DNA of 64,000 nucleotides, taken from the NCBI RefSeq assembly GCF_000182925.2, contig NC_026506.1:3162001-3226000 (forward strand). The letters are read 5' to 3'. Numbering within the stretch: position 1 is the first letter of the stretch; the number at the start of each line of letters is the position of its first letter. Both the position numbers and the translations under genes were made by a program. Below are positions 11,654 through 25,206 of this stretch, one piece after another. This DNA is from Neurospora crassa OR74A (Eukaryota; Ascomycota; Sordariomycetes; Sordariales; Sordariaceae). Below the pieces are notes generated by a model. The model was not told where the DNA came from. It saw only the letters and a list, made by a program, of their open reading frames with translations, and made no database searches.

Positions 11654-12391
11654 TTATGCCGTGTAGTCCGGAGGTGGCTCATCCGGGCCAGGCTGGGGCA
11701 CTTGGTTCCGATCGCTCGTCACGTCCCCAGACGGTCCAGACGCAGGTGTGCTCGAGGAAGGTCGAGAAGCTTGAGCCTCATCGTAGGGTGGTGGAGGCTC
11801 GAGGTTTTGCCCGGGGGTCAGTCCAAGGCTTTGGGCGTGGAGTAGTCGGTCTCGCAGCCACTCATACTTTGCTTGGAAGTCGCTGTGTCCGCCATCCTTG
11901 AAGGTCAACTTGCACTCGATCCGAGGGATCTCCGGCGGTACGCCCCCGTTTGGAATAGGTCTGACTATAGCTGTCCAGCTCCAAGGTCCGATCCAGGACG
12001 AGTTGATGCGGACATCGCTAAAGTTTAAGGGAGGCGCAAAGAAAGATCGGAAAGCCTCGGTCGACCTGGCTGGAAGGTAGATGATCTAGACACTAGTTAG
12101 ACTGCAACATGACCATGTCGTACAAGAAATCAAAGCCGAGCTCACCCTCTCATTGGTTATGTATGCAATGCCATTGTCGCTCTTGACAGAGAAAGGCTCT
12201 GCTACCTGCAGCTCCTTCGGGACCGAGAGCTCAAGGCCAACTCGCGGCTTGGAGGTAAGGAGAATCTTTTCTCCAGGTAGTTTCTGGATCTGCCCATCAC
12301 GGGTCAACATGACCCAGCTTTCTTTCTCGTCAGTAATCGAATGCTGAGCAAGCGTCCATCTGTGCGCCTCGACCAGGAATTGGTCGGCCAT
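11654..12391 (-). CDS. WBP2-like GRAM/PH-like protein with PY motifs
   Basis: Homologue of animal WW-domain-binding protein 2. Exon 1 is 12391-12146 and exon 2 is 12085-11654, with a 60-nt intron (donor GTGAGC, branch TCTAAC, acceptor TAG); 225 aa. The N-terminal GRAM/PH-like domain reads ESWVMLTRDGQIQKLPGEK, then ILLTSKPRVGLELSVPK, DNGIAYITNER and, after the intron, IIYLPARSTEAFRSFFAPPL. It closes with LTFKDGGHSDFQAKYEWLRD. The tail is Pro-rich and carries PPPPY (about residue 173) and PPPDY near the C-terminus. Such PY motifs bind WW domains; in fungi the obvious partner would be a Rsp5/Nedd4-type ubiquitin ligase, which is inference. The intron lies at NER|IIYLP and rebuilds the family sequence exactly. 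Confidence 0.87.
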
Positions 12392-13664
12392 GATGACTTG
12401 GACGGGACGGGGAGGTGGGGCCGGGTTGGGTGGTATCTGTAACAGGATTCCGTAATTGGGATTATATGATGACGGGAAGTAAAAGAGGGGACAAGGACAC
12501 TCGCAATGTGAGCCCTGGGGAAGATGATGCAGAGTTGCCTTGCCAAAGCGTCACGGGAGAACAAAGAACAGCAGATGTAGACTTACTTTATTGACATGAT
12601 GAGAGACTGAGTGGTCCGCTGCCGAATGGTCCGCTAGGTACTGTCTTGTTTTGTCCCGCGCGCCCGGAAAGCTCCTAGATCTTCCACGGAGCTTCTCGAT
12701 TCGTGGTATGGGTGCTAGTATTAGCACGCAAGGGTATGGTGGGTATTAGCGTCAAAGAGCGAGGCCAGGAAGTAACCTGTTCACCCACAGCGGCACGGCC
12801 TGCGTCAAGATGAGATGGGAGATCTGGCAAGTCTCAGTCCAGGGGTCAAGGAAGCTGTTGTATCTAGAGTGGGCCGACTTTTTGCTTAATCCGGTCGTCG
12901 TAACTGACAGCCTGCGAACCTGCACGGTGTCGGTCTGTTAGCCTCTATCACTTTCAGAATGTTTCAACTTGAACGGGCTGCCAGCCGAGGCAGGTGAGCG
13001 TGGTTGGCTTGCCATCAGCTTGAACACTCCAGCCCAGAGAACACCAAGCATGGGAATGGGCATGCGGTAGTGTAGCCAGTAGCGTGTAATGGCCCTTGTA
13101 GACAGGCAGCCTCTGGGCCAGCCGAGCGGCCAGGCCAAGGGACTAGATGGAGACGGGGGATGGGTCATGGGCAAGGCAAAGCAGATGAGAACCAAGACGG
13201 GGACCCATATCAAGAGGAGGGCCGAACTGGGTGCCTGAGCGGCCAGAGCTCCAACCAATGGGACCCTAGGACGCCTAAGTAGTTCCAGAATCAGGACGGG
13301 GAGGCTCTAAGCAGTGGTCGGTCTCGGCAGATATGTAGAGGCAGGAAGGAATACCAAGACTGAGATGCTAAACATGCTCAGTCACCCTTTTCCAGAAGCA
13401 GAAACTGACAAGCGAGAGAGGCCCGGGGCCGTGGGTGCTGGACACTTGGGCAATCGAGATGTGTTGCATATCGAGCTGCAAGATGAAAAAGAGCGAGAGA
13501 CACTGGAGGAGTAAGAGCGAATGAGGAGCTACACGGGTACGTGGAGAGTCGTGGTATGAGCTGTGAGACTGTGGATGGGATGCCATGGGGACGCCGTCCA
13601 GGTTCAAGGGTCGACCGACGATTGGGACAAAGTGATAAATGAGGCATACATAGTAGCATCCCTC

Positions 13665-13688
13665 TAGTAGTAGTAGTAGTAGTAGTAG
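13665..13688 (+). repeat. (TAG)8 microsatellite
   Basis: Eight perfect TAG units in the gene-poor region. Confidence 0.95.
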
Positions 13689-14444
13689 GAGTGTACAGGG
13701 TATATCGGATGTACAGCGTCCAAGGCTCTGTTCTAGACGCACCCTTTTCGACTAACTAACTGCTTGGTGGCCCGGGTATGGCGAGAATTTCCTTTGGGTA
13801 GGTGTTGATGTTGGCTTCCACTTGAGGTTGGGGGAGGGGAGCGGGCAACTGGCATGCATGTAACAACAAGGAACAGACACATAGCAGACTAACCTTTGAC
13901 GTTGTCAACAAGATAAGCAGTGGTTGATGGTGGGAAAACGCCTAGGGTTGTTGGTAGTGGTTTTATTTCTGACAGCAGATGGATGATCTTGGTTGGATGT
14001 TTTTGATTGTCGAGATGGGTGGATGGTGGTGAATGAGGTGTTGTTCTAGGTAGGAGAGGACTGATCGATGCAGAGGGGTACATTTCAGTTGCACTGCAGT
14101 GAGTGAGTGAGTGGCATTCATGGGGGGTGGGATTAAACCGGGGTACGAATTAAATGGGATGGACTAGGTAGGTACAACCAACTACACTAATATGGGAAGT
14201 GGAGCCAGCGGCCTCAGCACTGCCCGCCAAGGAATATTGTTAATACTACGCAGTACATACCTGTTAGAGGTACACTACCGCTGTTAATCTGCAAAGGTCT
14301 TGAACTTCCCACCCACCCCAACAACGGACCCCGCACGTGAGTTTGTCCATCGTGACTGCCCTCGTGAACCAGATGGATGAATGCCCACTGATGAGGGCAG
14401 AGACCTGAAGACGGCAGTGCGCACGCAGAATTAGTTTCTCGTCT

Positions 14445-14466
14445 ACACACACACACACACACACAC
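14445..14466 (+). repeat. (AC)11 microsatellite
   Basis: Eleven perfect AC units in the gene-poor region. Confidence 0.95.
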
Positions 14467-17400
14467 AACTTGAAAATGGTGGCTCTGCTCGTTCAACTGC
14501 GAACTCAACAACGGCACTCGAGCGTGAATCTCTCCTCTCCACGGCGTTGCGACCCACAACTCCAACTCCAACCTACCCACAATCCGGGCATCTTGTCGAA
14601 TTTCGACTGATCTCATTTCGGAGTCCATCCCATTCCTCGCGTCGTCTTCTTGTACCTGCAGATCGCCGTCAGTCCTGCCAAATGCATTGTGCTGTCAATC
14701 GCCACCTCTTCCCCGGGCTTCTCATCGAGCACTCGGAAAATATACTTACCACAGCATTCAACTCCCAACGGCTTCTTTCCAGGATGGGCTTGGCTCGGAC
14801 AGCAAGCACCAAGGCCAAAACCGGTCTCGCTACCCGACATCATCGTCTTCCCCTACCCTGATGAGCCTGATGTGTGCTATGGGGGCGAGGGGCCCGACTG
14901 GGGAGGCAGCTGGGGGGACAAGCCGCTATCACAGTGCACTGCTCCATACGCACTCCTCTTGGCGTCCAGAATCTAATCTACCATCTGCCCCCTTTGGTCG
15001 CCTCAAGAGCCAAACAGTTGCTTATACCGCAGAACAAGGATACGGCTTGAACAGGTCCTTCATATGTACAGCCTTGTCCCCACCGAATCGAATTGCGCTT
15101 CGAGTGCATACGTCCATGTGTCCGTTGCCTTCCACAAAGGCACTGTTGCCGGGCCCGGGGTTGATGTGAGAGCGGGAGAACGGAAAGCCATGCTCACCAT
15201 GCATGGGAGACACTACACGTGTACAACTAAGCCTTTCAGCCTCCTTGTAGCGCTTCTGGTAGCAAAGCGACTGGACATGCCCTCGGGGGCCCACGTCGGG
15301 TCGGCAAAGCGCACCGATACACATCCTCGCCATCACAGCACAATTCCTATGCATTATTGGCTCCCTTGTACTAGAGCAGCCAAGGGTGGACAAGCACTGC
15401 TACTTGACAAAAACATACACTACCAACGTGTCGGCTTCTTTCGGCCCCTCACAGAATGCGTCTCCCACAGTTTGCATGAGGGACCACCACGGGCTAATTC
15501 CGAACTCAGCTTCTTCACCGCCCCATGCACTCCATATGCTAGTAGTGTACCTCTGCGGCAGGACGGCGAGGGGAAACAACCCGTGGCAGAAATTTCAGAA
15601 AAGCGAGTGAGAATTGTTATTGGCGAGATATCATATCCATCACCGGGTACAGCCGTCATGCCGCCTTGACGTGGGGCAGTTTGAACCACTCCCACTCTTG
15701 CTCTGGGAAAAGCGATATATCGTTGAGAAAACATCAACACTCACAAGGTACCCAGAAGTCCAGACCTGTTTGACCGGTAGTCCGGGCTACAAAGGGGGTC
15801 AGCATACGGGCGCCGCCTTGAAACCGCCTAAACGTTGTTGCGTAACGGCTTCCGCCACTCGTGGAATCAAGTATCACCGGCCTTTCAGCGAGTGGAATGA
15901 GGGCGTCAGCTTTCCGCACATTGACATCATGTGACGGTAGTGGCTTTGTACCACGCCATTCCAGGCCAGCTTTTGTTACTTCCTACAGATTTCCCCACGG
16001 CAATGTTGACGGAGCTTAGTATCAATCCTTACATCGAGAAAGGCTAGACTGCGTTATCACTGGTGTCAACGACACACTATCGTTTCTTGGTTTTGCCATC
16101 GCATGCATGTCTTTCCCCCACGCAAAATCATCGCTGCGTCAGCTTTCCTACGCTCTGATCCTGAATTCTTCACTAATGAATCCTAACCCAGCCCAAGTGG
16201 GTAAGACTTCCTGGCTCGCCGGGTTCGAGACAGGCCGCAGCTGGACCTCTTAGCTACATCGTGTGCCTCTGCAGTTTCTTCTCTACTTAGATGTCGACAA
16301 AGTCTCGAGATATAGTGGGTCCATACCCACTCTCGGCTTTACTTCCGAAGGAGTGCATCGAGGGTCCTGATATCGCTGCAAATTCTGTAGCACCATGTCC
16401 TTCAAGGACTCGCGGTGAAGTTTTTGCCGTATACGGAACACTCAAGCTTCTTCTTTGGTGATCCCACGCATGTACACATCCGGTCTCTTTTGTCAGTCAT
16501 GATGACCAGCCGCAAGTGGTGTAATCACAAACAGCCACTTGCTGTAGGCCTAGGACGCGGGTCCCACATCACTTCCATCTCACTTACTTTCTCATCAAAT
16601 TTCTACTATACAGATGGGCGACGCAGGCGACGAGGTCTAGATCCAACGTGTAATGCCAATCCTTCACACGAAATTACAACGTGTCGAATCAACAGATCTT
16701 TACGTAGAGCCGAGGCCTTGAGCAAGGCCTGAGGTCCTTGAATTCACTTCATACCATGTTTGGAACTATTGCTACAAACTAGATTTCCCACGATTGAGTA
16801 TGAGTGGCCTCTACTGTGCTGGGAGCATCCCATTCAGATGTGGGATGCATCTTTACCCCGGAATAATTCGCTCCGCGATGAAGAACTCAAGGGAGCAGTA
16901 TCAAAACCTGGCAACCTCGTCGACGAAAAATTTACTGTTACATTCTCATCCAGAGGCGAGTTACCAACAAGGTGACATAACCGCATTGGGCAAGAACCCT
17001 ATCCAAACGTGAACCTAAAGATCTCATCACGCCCAGAACCGCACTACTTACACCCAGACATTGAAGGAGTACCTAGCAGTTTCATCACACCTGAAGGCCA
17101 TTGCAATTCTGAGTTGAGACGTCCTGCCTGTCGCGGAAGTAACCTGGCCCAGATCTTCTCTTATCACCTCTTCCCACTCATTAGCACCCCCTTCACCTCA
17201 CAAAGCAACCACAATCCATCACAATCCAGGGGGGTGCCCGAGTCTTGTCGAAAACAATGCAGTTTAAGTGACAGACTGTGAGTGATGCCTGTATCTACGA
17301 TTTAAACCCGACAAGCATGATTAGACAGGAACGGCAGATCGGCACAATCCCATTACATTACTCCGATTTTCCGCCCGTCATTCGCTCTTTTTCGGTGAAA

Positions 17401-19130
17401 CCGCCACATGTCACACGTACAAGCATCCCTTCCAGAATGCGTCGCAGACCATACAAGTACAGTCTGGTACTAGGATTTCTTTCTCGACATAGACCCCATG
17501 TTGTTCGCGTATCGGTGACAGTCAGTTCAGGGAAGAACATCGGCCAAGAGCTGCGAACTATTGAGATTATCCTCTCGCACTCCGCTTTCTCGAAACAAGG
17601 TCGGTGAGTTCAGCCCTGCTGGAACCCATCTACACAGCCAATGGCCTCAATTTTAAGACTACTGAATAGAATATTCCTCCCTCATGGAGATCACGTCTGC
17701 AGAGATATGGCTGGGTTCAGTAGCCGATCTGGGATCACCACGGACATGGCTCAGCAAACTTCCCGTAAAGTTGTCCACGACCATCAAACTCCCAACATTT
17801 GTGAACAACAGGATCAGAACAGGACGTTGTGTCCCCGTACCTACGCGAAATGAGATGAACACAAATCAAAAGTCAACATCCAGCACAAAGTGGGCGGCTC
17901 GCCCAAACTCGCGGGTGGTGGGCAGATGACAAAAGACCACAGTGATGTAAGAGGACATGTCCATTTCATTTCATTTCCCAGGGTTTACCTTTTCACTTTT
18001 CGTTCATCGTTCACAGAGAGGAACGAACAGTGGGCGTAGTCAATGTACGGAAATCCCACCGAGATTGCTATGGATTCCGTCGTTTCTTATAGGAAATCCA
18101 CACCGCTCAAGCACCTAGCTAGATGCTGCTAATCCCACCCAGCTAGACCTATCGCTTCGTTTCCCTTTTCCGCCTTGTTCTAGCACGTTCTATTGCGGAG
18201 GATCACCGCTCCGTAAGTCATCGACACATGGATCAAGAGAAGTCGTTGCTTTTGCTCGTATGTTCGACCTTTATTCCTATTGTTTTCTTGCCACTCAACG
18301 CGCATTGCACAGTATACTCAGTTTTTATTGTGCTCCCTTCTTTTTTCGTTTCACTGGCAACCAATTCTCACATATTATTGGATAGTACAGTTTTACGAAT
18401 GATAGTTCATTCATATACCTTATTTCTCTGGCTCTCTGCTTTTGAACCGACCCTTTTATTCACCTTCACGGGTACCAGTCCACTCCGCTACAAAGTCACG
18501 AGATAACATATTGATGTTGCATTAAATGAGTCTCATTATACTGTAAAGTATGGTGACTGAGTGGCGACCTCTCGAACGTGGAAAAGAAAAGGAGCACTCG
18601 TTCATTTATGACAGCAGGACAGACAGAGACAAGAAACAGCACCCCTCATAATCTACCACTAGTACTTCACACATCCCCTTTAGCGTTCCTGCTCTCTTGT
18701 TCACCACATCTTCCCGCCTACCTGACTTGCTTGCCATATACAACTCCTGTCTTTACCATCCTATCCACAACCAGTGGCTTGCTTATACGCACAAGCGAGC
18801 GTTGTGTATACTACACATGAGCTTTCAAGCCTATCGAAGTGGCAAAATGGATAGGAAAAAAAAAAAAAAAAACGCCATACCCAGATCGTTTCCTTGGAAG
18901 AAAGGGAAGCCAGAGGAGCGAAGGTGAAAAAAAATAAAAATAAAAAAAGGAAACAAAACTAAACAATGCTCCAAAGCGCAATGCCAAGATCGTAACGCAC
19001 AGAAAAAAGAAAGCTCCCATGCTCCGTCAAATGCAACCAGCCAGAGAACTATGTAGAGGCTAAACCCCAGGAAATGGAAAAGGAAGAGTAAACAAAGCGG
19101 AACAGCGAACTATGCCAGACGAAAAAGAAA

Positions 19131-19172
19131 GAAAAAATGGAAAAGAACAGAGAAAAAATGGAAAAGAACAGA
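19131..19172 (+). repeat. 21-bp perfect tandem duplication
   Basis: A purine-rich 21-bp unit beginning GAAAAAATGG is present twice with no difference, followed by the first seven bases of a third copy. Confidence 0.9.
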
Positions 19173-21764
19173 GAAAAAACAATACCATTTCGTCCTCCCC
19201 CCCTCTAATCCCGCCCTCCCTCTCTTCCTTCTCCTTGTCCTCATTCTCTTCAAGGGCTCTCAACAAGCAAGGACTAATCGATCAAAAAGTACTAGCCTTG
19301 TCCCATTCCTTCATCAAACCCCCCTACCCCCTCCCCATTGCGATCCTTCTTAATTCGGTCCGGCGGTAAAGACAAGCACCATAACAGACAAAGTCGATAC
19401 AGGCTAGTAGATCATACAAGGCTCAATAAACCCCGTCAACATGAGCAAGGCCACTTTCCCCCCACCCCCTAGTCGACAACTAGTGTATTCAACGGTCATG
19501 AACCTTCCGGGCAAGCATCCATCCATCCGCCCGCTGGCCGTCGAAAGGGAAAAAAAGCCAAAGTTCCATGAAACCAAACCAAACCAACCCAACCCAGCCA
19601 GGTCCGAGCAGGTCCGAGCAGGTCAGGTCAGGTAACATCCAGATAGATAGCGGGGCGTTAGGGTGCGGTAACAAGCACCTTTTTGCCATCTTTGGTATCT
19701 CCCAAGGCCAAGGGCAGAACAGAACAGAACAGAACAAAAAATACAGCGAGCAAACCACCGAGATGATGAAAAGCCGTCGTCAATTCCAGGGTTTGATGAA
19801 CGGACAATGAAGCCGCCATGGATGGATGGGTGACTCCGTTTCCCGAACCATTAGAGAATAACATCTCTTCAGGAACGGACCTAGCACCCTGTCTGTCTGT
19901 CTGTCTGCCTGTCCGTCTATACCCGAACCACGCGGGAAAGAATATTGACATAACATGATAAGCAGGAACGAGCCAACGAAATATCGACCGTTGATTAAGC
20001 GACCATCACCCCTCAACACAACGTTTGAATTTCATCCAGGGACTAGTGTCCACTGTCCACCCGCGGGAGTAAGGGAGTAGGGAGTTGGTATCTCGCCAAG
20101 ACCAAGCCAATGTTATTCATTTTCCTTGCCCCTTGCACGTTGGGCACCAACGGGTGATATGAAATGAAATAAAGGCTATAATCAAACCCTGCCGGGTCTG
20201 GGTGGGAAAGGGAAGCCGGAGCTGAAGCTGGATCAGAAGGAGCACAAGTAGAATGAGAGCACACTGAATAGTAAAGTGCTGGATGGCCATGTTCTCGGCA
20301 GAGGGAGAAGAGACAAAGACTTGGACCACCAACAAATAGTTTTCATAACGGCGCGAACTAACGAGAGATTTCATAGGGGAATTTCTGATAGTTGCCCGAT
20401 TGCTTTTTTCTTCTTCTCTCCCCTTGTCGAGACTAGGTTCTGACGAGTCTCGATCCTTCGTAAAGAATATGGGGTTCCCTCTTTTTGTTTCTCTCCTCAC
20501 CTTGCTCATTCATCTTCCCGATTGTCAGTCTTGGCTGATACCAATCAACAAAACCACTCAGCCCAGTTCATTGACCTGTCACGACCATGCGATAACTGGG
20601 GTGCGAAGAAAGAAGAGGAGAGGCCAGACACCAAGTGAGAAAGGGCGAGGAAAACCGACTCGTGTCAGTGCCAATCAGTGTGGTGCCCGCCAGTTCAGAA
20701 TACCCATTTCGTCCCACGTGTCCGCGGCCGTCGTCACCTATTCTTTTGTCGAGTCTTCATTGTTTGAGATGCCTTCAGTTGGATTGAGCCAGGAGTACGT
20801 GAGACTTGACGAGAAGAAGGTGGAAGGATATGTTTGTTTCTGTCGTTCCTACGAGTGCGATACACGACGCCATGTCTTTCCCCTATCCCGTGTGCTCTTG
20901 TACTGCCGCCTCCCTTCTGTGTGCAGAACACTTCAATTGAACCAACCCAAACCAGTCATGCAACTGAGGTTGAGGGTTCCACATCTTTTCAGTTTAACCT
21001 TTCGGCCCGGGTGGACGAGCCCACTGATTTTAGGCGGCCGTGGCACACCGGTCGGATAGGAAACGGCCCATTGAATGGGCTCGCAGAAACCCCGAAACTG
21101 ACCGCTGAAGATGTTTGTGTCGATTGGGGGCCCGGCTGGCTGCCAGGTTTTTCTGTCTCTCTCTCTGTTGTGTTGCTGCTGTCCTGCGTATCTTGCCGCA
21201 GTCTATTTGGTATTGGGTTTCCGTCCTGCCCAGTCCAGGCCGGTTATTTGCTCGCCTGATCTCCTGATCTCGCAACGTTTTCTTCCTTCGTCTTCATGTC
21301 AACAATACTCAAGACAAACAACAACTACTACTCAACTCTTCCTGATCGAGTGATTGACTGATACAGAATCTGGTGATGATACCCACAAATAGCTGTCAAT
21401 GATCAGCAAGATCGGTTGCAAGAGCGGACTCCCTTATACACGTAACTATACAATAGTTTGGTTTGTACAAGCGGGTATCATGTGTGGTGTGGCCGTTGCA
21501 GAAAATGGTGTGGGTATGAGGCTCTCGTTGGCTGTGGTCCATTTTGGCTGGTATAGGGAGACAGGCTGCACAGCTTCGTTTTGCATTACCTGATCATAGT
21601 CGATCAGAGTGTCGCAGTCGCAGTTACACTTTCGCCGAACGAAATGAGCCTCCATGTGCCGCCGTCGGAGTCGCTACGTTGGAGCCGTATATAGTCTTCT
21701 TCTGCGGGACATCTCGGACAACGCAACGGCCAGCGCCAACACCACGCCGCAGAAGCAGCCTCAA

Positions 21765-24700
21765 TCACGACAACCAATAATCCGGCGCCCGCACCGCAGG
21801 CGACACCGGCATCGGCGATCTCCCGCCACCGCCGCCATTGCCGTTGATATTCGCAACCGAAGCGGCAACCATACCCACGCCCAGGCCACCCGGACTAACG
21901 CCAATACCAGGAGAATCAGCACCCCCAATATGGAAATCCAATTTCGGGATTTCGATTTTGGGCGGCGCCTCCTCCCTTGGTTTCTTCCCGGGCGTCTTCT
22001 TCATCGGGCTGTAGCCCCTGCCCTCCGGCGGCGGGCCAAACCGCACATCACGCACGTCCCAGCCGTCTTCCGCCGCGGCCGCAACCCAGGTCCGCAGCCC
22101 GTCGTGAACGGACCCGTAGAACTTCTCCTTGCACATCCGCAGGCTGCCGCCCAGACAGCGCTCCCAGCCCGAGATGCGCAGCTGGGCGCGCAACGCGTTA
22201 CGCTCGGTGGCTGTAGGACCCGTGCATGCAATGATGGCGTTCATCAGGTCCAGGTGGCTGGCGAGGTAATTGGTCGCGTCCCATTCGACGCCACCGACGT
22301 AAGGGGCCGCGGGCACGGGCGGTCGTTCTTGCGGGAAGTGTCGGGACATGTAGGCCAACTGGGCGGGGGTTGCGGTTTCTGAGTCTTCGCCTCCTGACTC
22401 CGTGTCATTTCGTGTTAGGGCTGAGGGATCGATAATGCCTGCTTGGTATAGTTGTTGTTGTTGTTGCTGGGTATCTTTTTGCTCGCCATTGATGCCACTC
22501 GACCCTCCGCCGGCGCCGGAACTGCCACTTAATGATGAGTCCGCTGGGGGCAAGGAAACAATGTTCATATTGTGCAAGAATATCCAGAAGACTTCCTTGG
22601 TCACGCTCACGGCTTCCTTGCACCATACACGATATGGCCGCTCGCGCCTCATCTCAAGGATAAAGTTGACTGGCTTCTTTTCCTCTTCCGTCTCGGGGTC
22701 TCGCAAGAACTGTAAAATTGTCTGGGCGCGGGTTATGCGCTCTTGCGGCGTGGCGCATTCGATGTAGGTCAGCAAAATCGAGGTGATGATGTTGCGTGTT
22801 GTGAACTCGCTCGGCCCCTTCTTCTCGGGGTCGAAGATCAGATGCAACAGGGCAGGGAACAGGGTGGCGTGGATGGTGTGCAGGTATTGCAGTGCCAGGG
22901 CGGTGGTGCAGAGGGCCTTTAGGCACAAAAGGTTTTCGTGCAGAAGGGCGTCTTCGTGTTCCTCCCTGGAGCGCGAAGAAATGGTCAGTCAATACTCGTC
23001 CATCAAAGGTAATCCTGTTGCGGATCTAAACTCACCGCCACTCAACAGCCATAATCCGATGCAACAAATCCACAATCTCCTTCATCCCCCCTTGCTTGAT
23101 AAACTCCTCGGTCCAAGCAACGGTCTCATTCCTCAGCAACAGCCGAAGCTTGTGAAGTTTACCAACCTCCACCAGCTCTGGCTTGTGCACCTTTTGCAGG
23201 TAAGCAACAAAGTCCGCCGGCACCTGCTGACTCTTTCCACCTTTCATACCCAAGAACCCGCCCACGCCGTTCCCACCAGAATTACCGTTCACATCACCAA
23301 ACGACGGTCGCTCATTCATGCTGCTGTCGTTGGACTTGGACCTGAAGTGCCGACCGATACTCTTGGTGGGTGACGACTGGGCCTTGCTGGCGGCTCCCTT
23401 ACCAAGCGATAGGCCGAATCCTTTCTTCTTCGTCCTGCCCGTTCTCTCGTTATCCTTATCCTTGCCGTTACCGTCCTCCCGTCTTGAACTAGAGGATGAC
23501 TGCTGCTGTTGCTGTTGATCTTCCCGTTCTGACCCGGCACCACCATTGACACTGCCTGCGTTTCCTCCCTTCTCAAGAGACGTATTGCTCGCGTTCTGGT
23601 TCACCATCTTGGCCTGCATTTCTGCCCAGTCCTGCCGGATGAATTCCAACTTGATGGTGTCGTTGAGGTTGCGCATCTTGTACCGCTGGTTTTCGGGAAT
23701 GTTGCGCCGGTCCAACATGGCCTCGAGGTGCTTGTCGATATCCTTGGGGTCAATGTGCTGTTGAAGCAGAGGTGGGGCACTTTGTTGCCGTTCCATACTG
23801 GTAGATTGTGTTGCTGCTGCTGCTGCTGCTGTTGCTGCTGCTGTTGCTCCTGATTTGGAACGCTCTCCTCCTGCTGAGCTACTACTTCCTCCACCGTTAC
23901 CAGAACTGGAAAACATGCTCTTAACGTTGAGTCGTTGGCTTGACCTGTCTGATCCTGAACTTCCGCCTGCTGCCAAATCTGATGTCTTGGCGGTGGCCCA
24001 CGTTTGCCTCTTCCAACTTCGTTCTTGTTTTTCCTGTGGTGATGACTGGTTCTGGTTGTCAGATTGCGGTTGCTTGTAGCGAGTGTCGGTGCTCGAGTCT
24101 GACGGTGTACGCTTCTCGTCCTGCTGACTGTTGCTCGCAAAGTACTGGTGAAACGTCTTTGGTCGTGATTTGGAGCGGCTGTTGTTTCGATCTCGCTCGC
24201 GGTTTTCCGCTTCGGACTTCAGATGTTGGCTCTCAGCTATGGACGACCGTGTCCCGCCTGTTCCGGGACGTTCTGGGTCAGCCGGTAACGGTTTGCCACT
24301 ATCCCAGAAGGGATTTCTGTAGTCCAACGGCGAAGGCACTGGTTTGGTCGACGAGTTCAGTTCTGGAGGCAGCGCAAAGGGCGAACCCCTGGCAAACTGG
24401 GCATAAATGGGTGGTGGTGGGCTGGTATCAATGGCACTTGGCGCGCGGTTCTCCTTGTCTTTGTTGCGACGGCGACTGTTCTCTTCTTCCTCCTGTTCCT
24501 GCTGCCTCAGATTCTTGTCAGACTTTGGCCTCAGAAGCTGACCGATATTGGCGGCCGATTTGACCTTTTTGGGCTTGGTGGGTGATTGGTCTCCCTTGTT
24601 CTTGGAGGCTTTGCTGGAATCTCTGAGTCCGAAGGGCGACTTAAGCGAGATGGTCGCAAAGGGGTTCGACTTCTTTTCGGGGGATCGTGGTGGCTGGTCG

Positions 24701-25206
24701 TCCAATTGGTTGGGCCGAAGCTCACAGAGGGCGGCGGCGAATTGATGTCTCTGGTATCCAGTCAGATTCATGTCGCAACTGTGTCTCTGGGCCACCAGGT
24801 CGGGGTGGATCTTGTTGGGAGGGCGCAGCAGTTCAGGAGAGTCAGGGTCGACAAGGGAAGCAGCCGAGGACGACATGACATGGTCGCGGTCACTGTCAGA
24901 AGACTTTTGGAAATCGGTCGAGAAGACAGCAGGGGGCAGTTGGACCTGGCCAGCTCCGACGGTATTGCTTCTCTTGTGGCTCATAAGCTGACGAAGGTAG
25001 GAGGATTTGGGGCGTTGTTGCGGCTGGACCTGGTTTTGGTTTTGGAGGGGGAAGAAGGGCGGCAGGTCGTTGTTGTTGTTGTTGTTATCACTATTGTCGC
25101 TGTTATTGTTGTTGTTGTTGTTATTGTAGTTTCTATCGCGCATGCCGTCGCCTGAGCCTGATCGGTAGGCAGAAACGCCGCCGTAGAGATCCGCGGCGGG
25201 AGGCAT
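21765..25206 (-). CDS. formin-type GTPase-binding/FH3 domain protein, no FH2
   Basis: Large cytoplasmic protein of 1123 aa. Exon 1 is 25206-23036 and exon 2 is 22965-21765, with a 70-nt intron (donor GTGAGT) splitting an Arg codon. The N-terminal half is low complexity: poly-Asn/Asp near residues 27-45, Ser/Pro/Lys-rich segments, and an alanine run near residue 465. From about residue 495 the sequence becomes helical and conserved: LEAMLDRRNIPENQRYKM, then NDTIKLEFIRQDWAEMQAK, VPADFVAYLQKVHKPELV, LRLLLRNETVAWTEEFI and, across the intron, ALLHENLLCLKALCTTALAL. This is the Drf_GBD plus Drf_FH3 armadillo arrangement of Rho-regulated formins. The last 200 residues are disordered around a short conserved block (NYLASHLDLMNAIIACTGPTA). 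There is no FH1 or FH2 actin-nucleating domain, so it is not a formin. A role as a Rho-linked scaffold is inference. Confidence 0.82.

Larger units (their letters stand above)
12392..21764. other. 9.4 kb without a recognisable gene
   Basis: Open frames here are short, overlap on both strands, and resemble nothing I know. The longest are about 201 codons at 15064-15669 (+) and 219 codons at 20400-21059 (+), and neither shows convincing composition. Simple repeats are common: (TAG)8 at 13665, (AC)11 at 14445, a 21-bp tandem duplication at 19131, A-rich tracts at 18857 and 18925, TCTG repeats near 19890 and an AGGTCCGAGC duplication near 19600. I saw no tRNA, 5S rRNA or C/D snoRNA signature. A multi-exon or non-coding transcript could be present and missed. 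Confidence 0.45.

Noticed and set aside
15064-15669. A 201-codon plus-strand frame in the gene-poor region
   Set aside because: No recognisable domain and equally long frames overlap it; length alone is weak evidence.
16490-16740. CATGATGACC resembling a box C outside the cluster
   Set aside because: No CTGA at a suitable distance and no flanking stem.
20400-21059. A 219-codon plus-strand frame
   Set aside because: Sequence looks random (many Cys, Ser and Arg with no pattern), no splice or domain support.
22750-25206. Calling the GBD/FH3 gene the formin SepA/Bni1
   Set aside because: No FH1 proline tract or FH2 domain is present and the protein ends soon after the FH3-like part.
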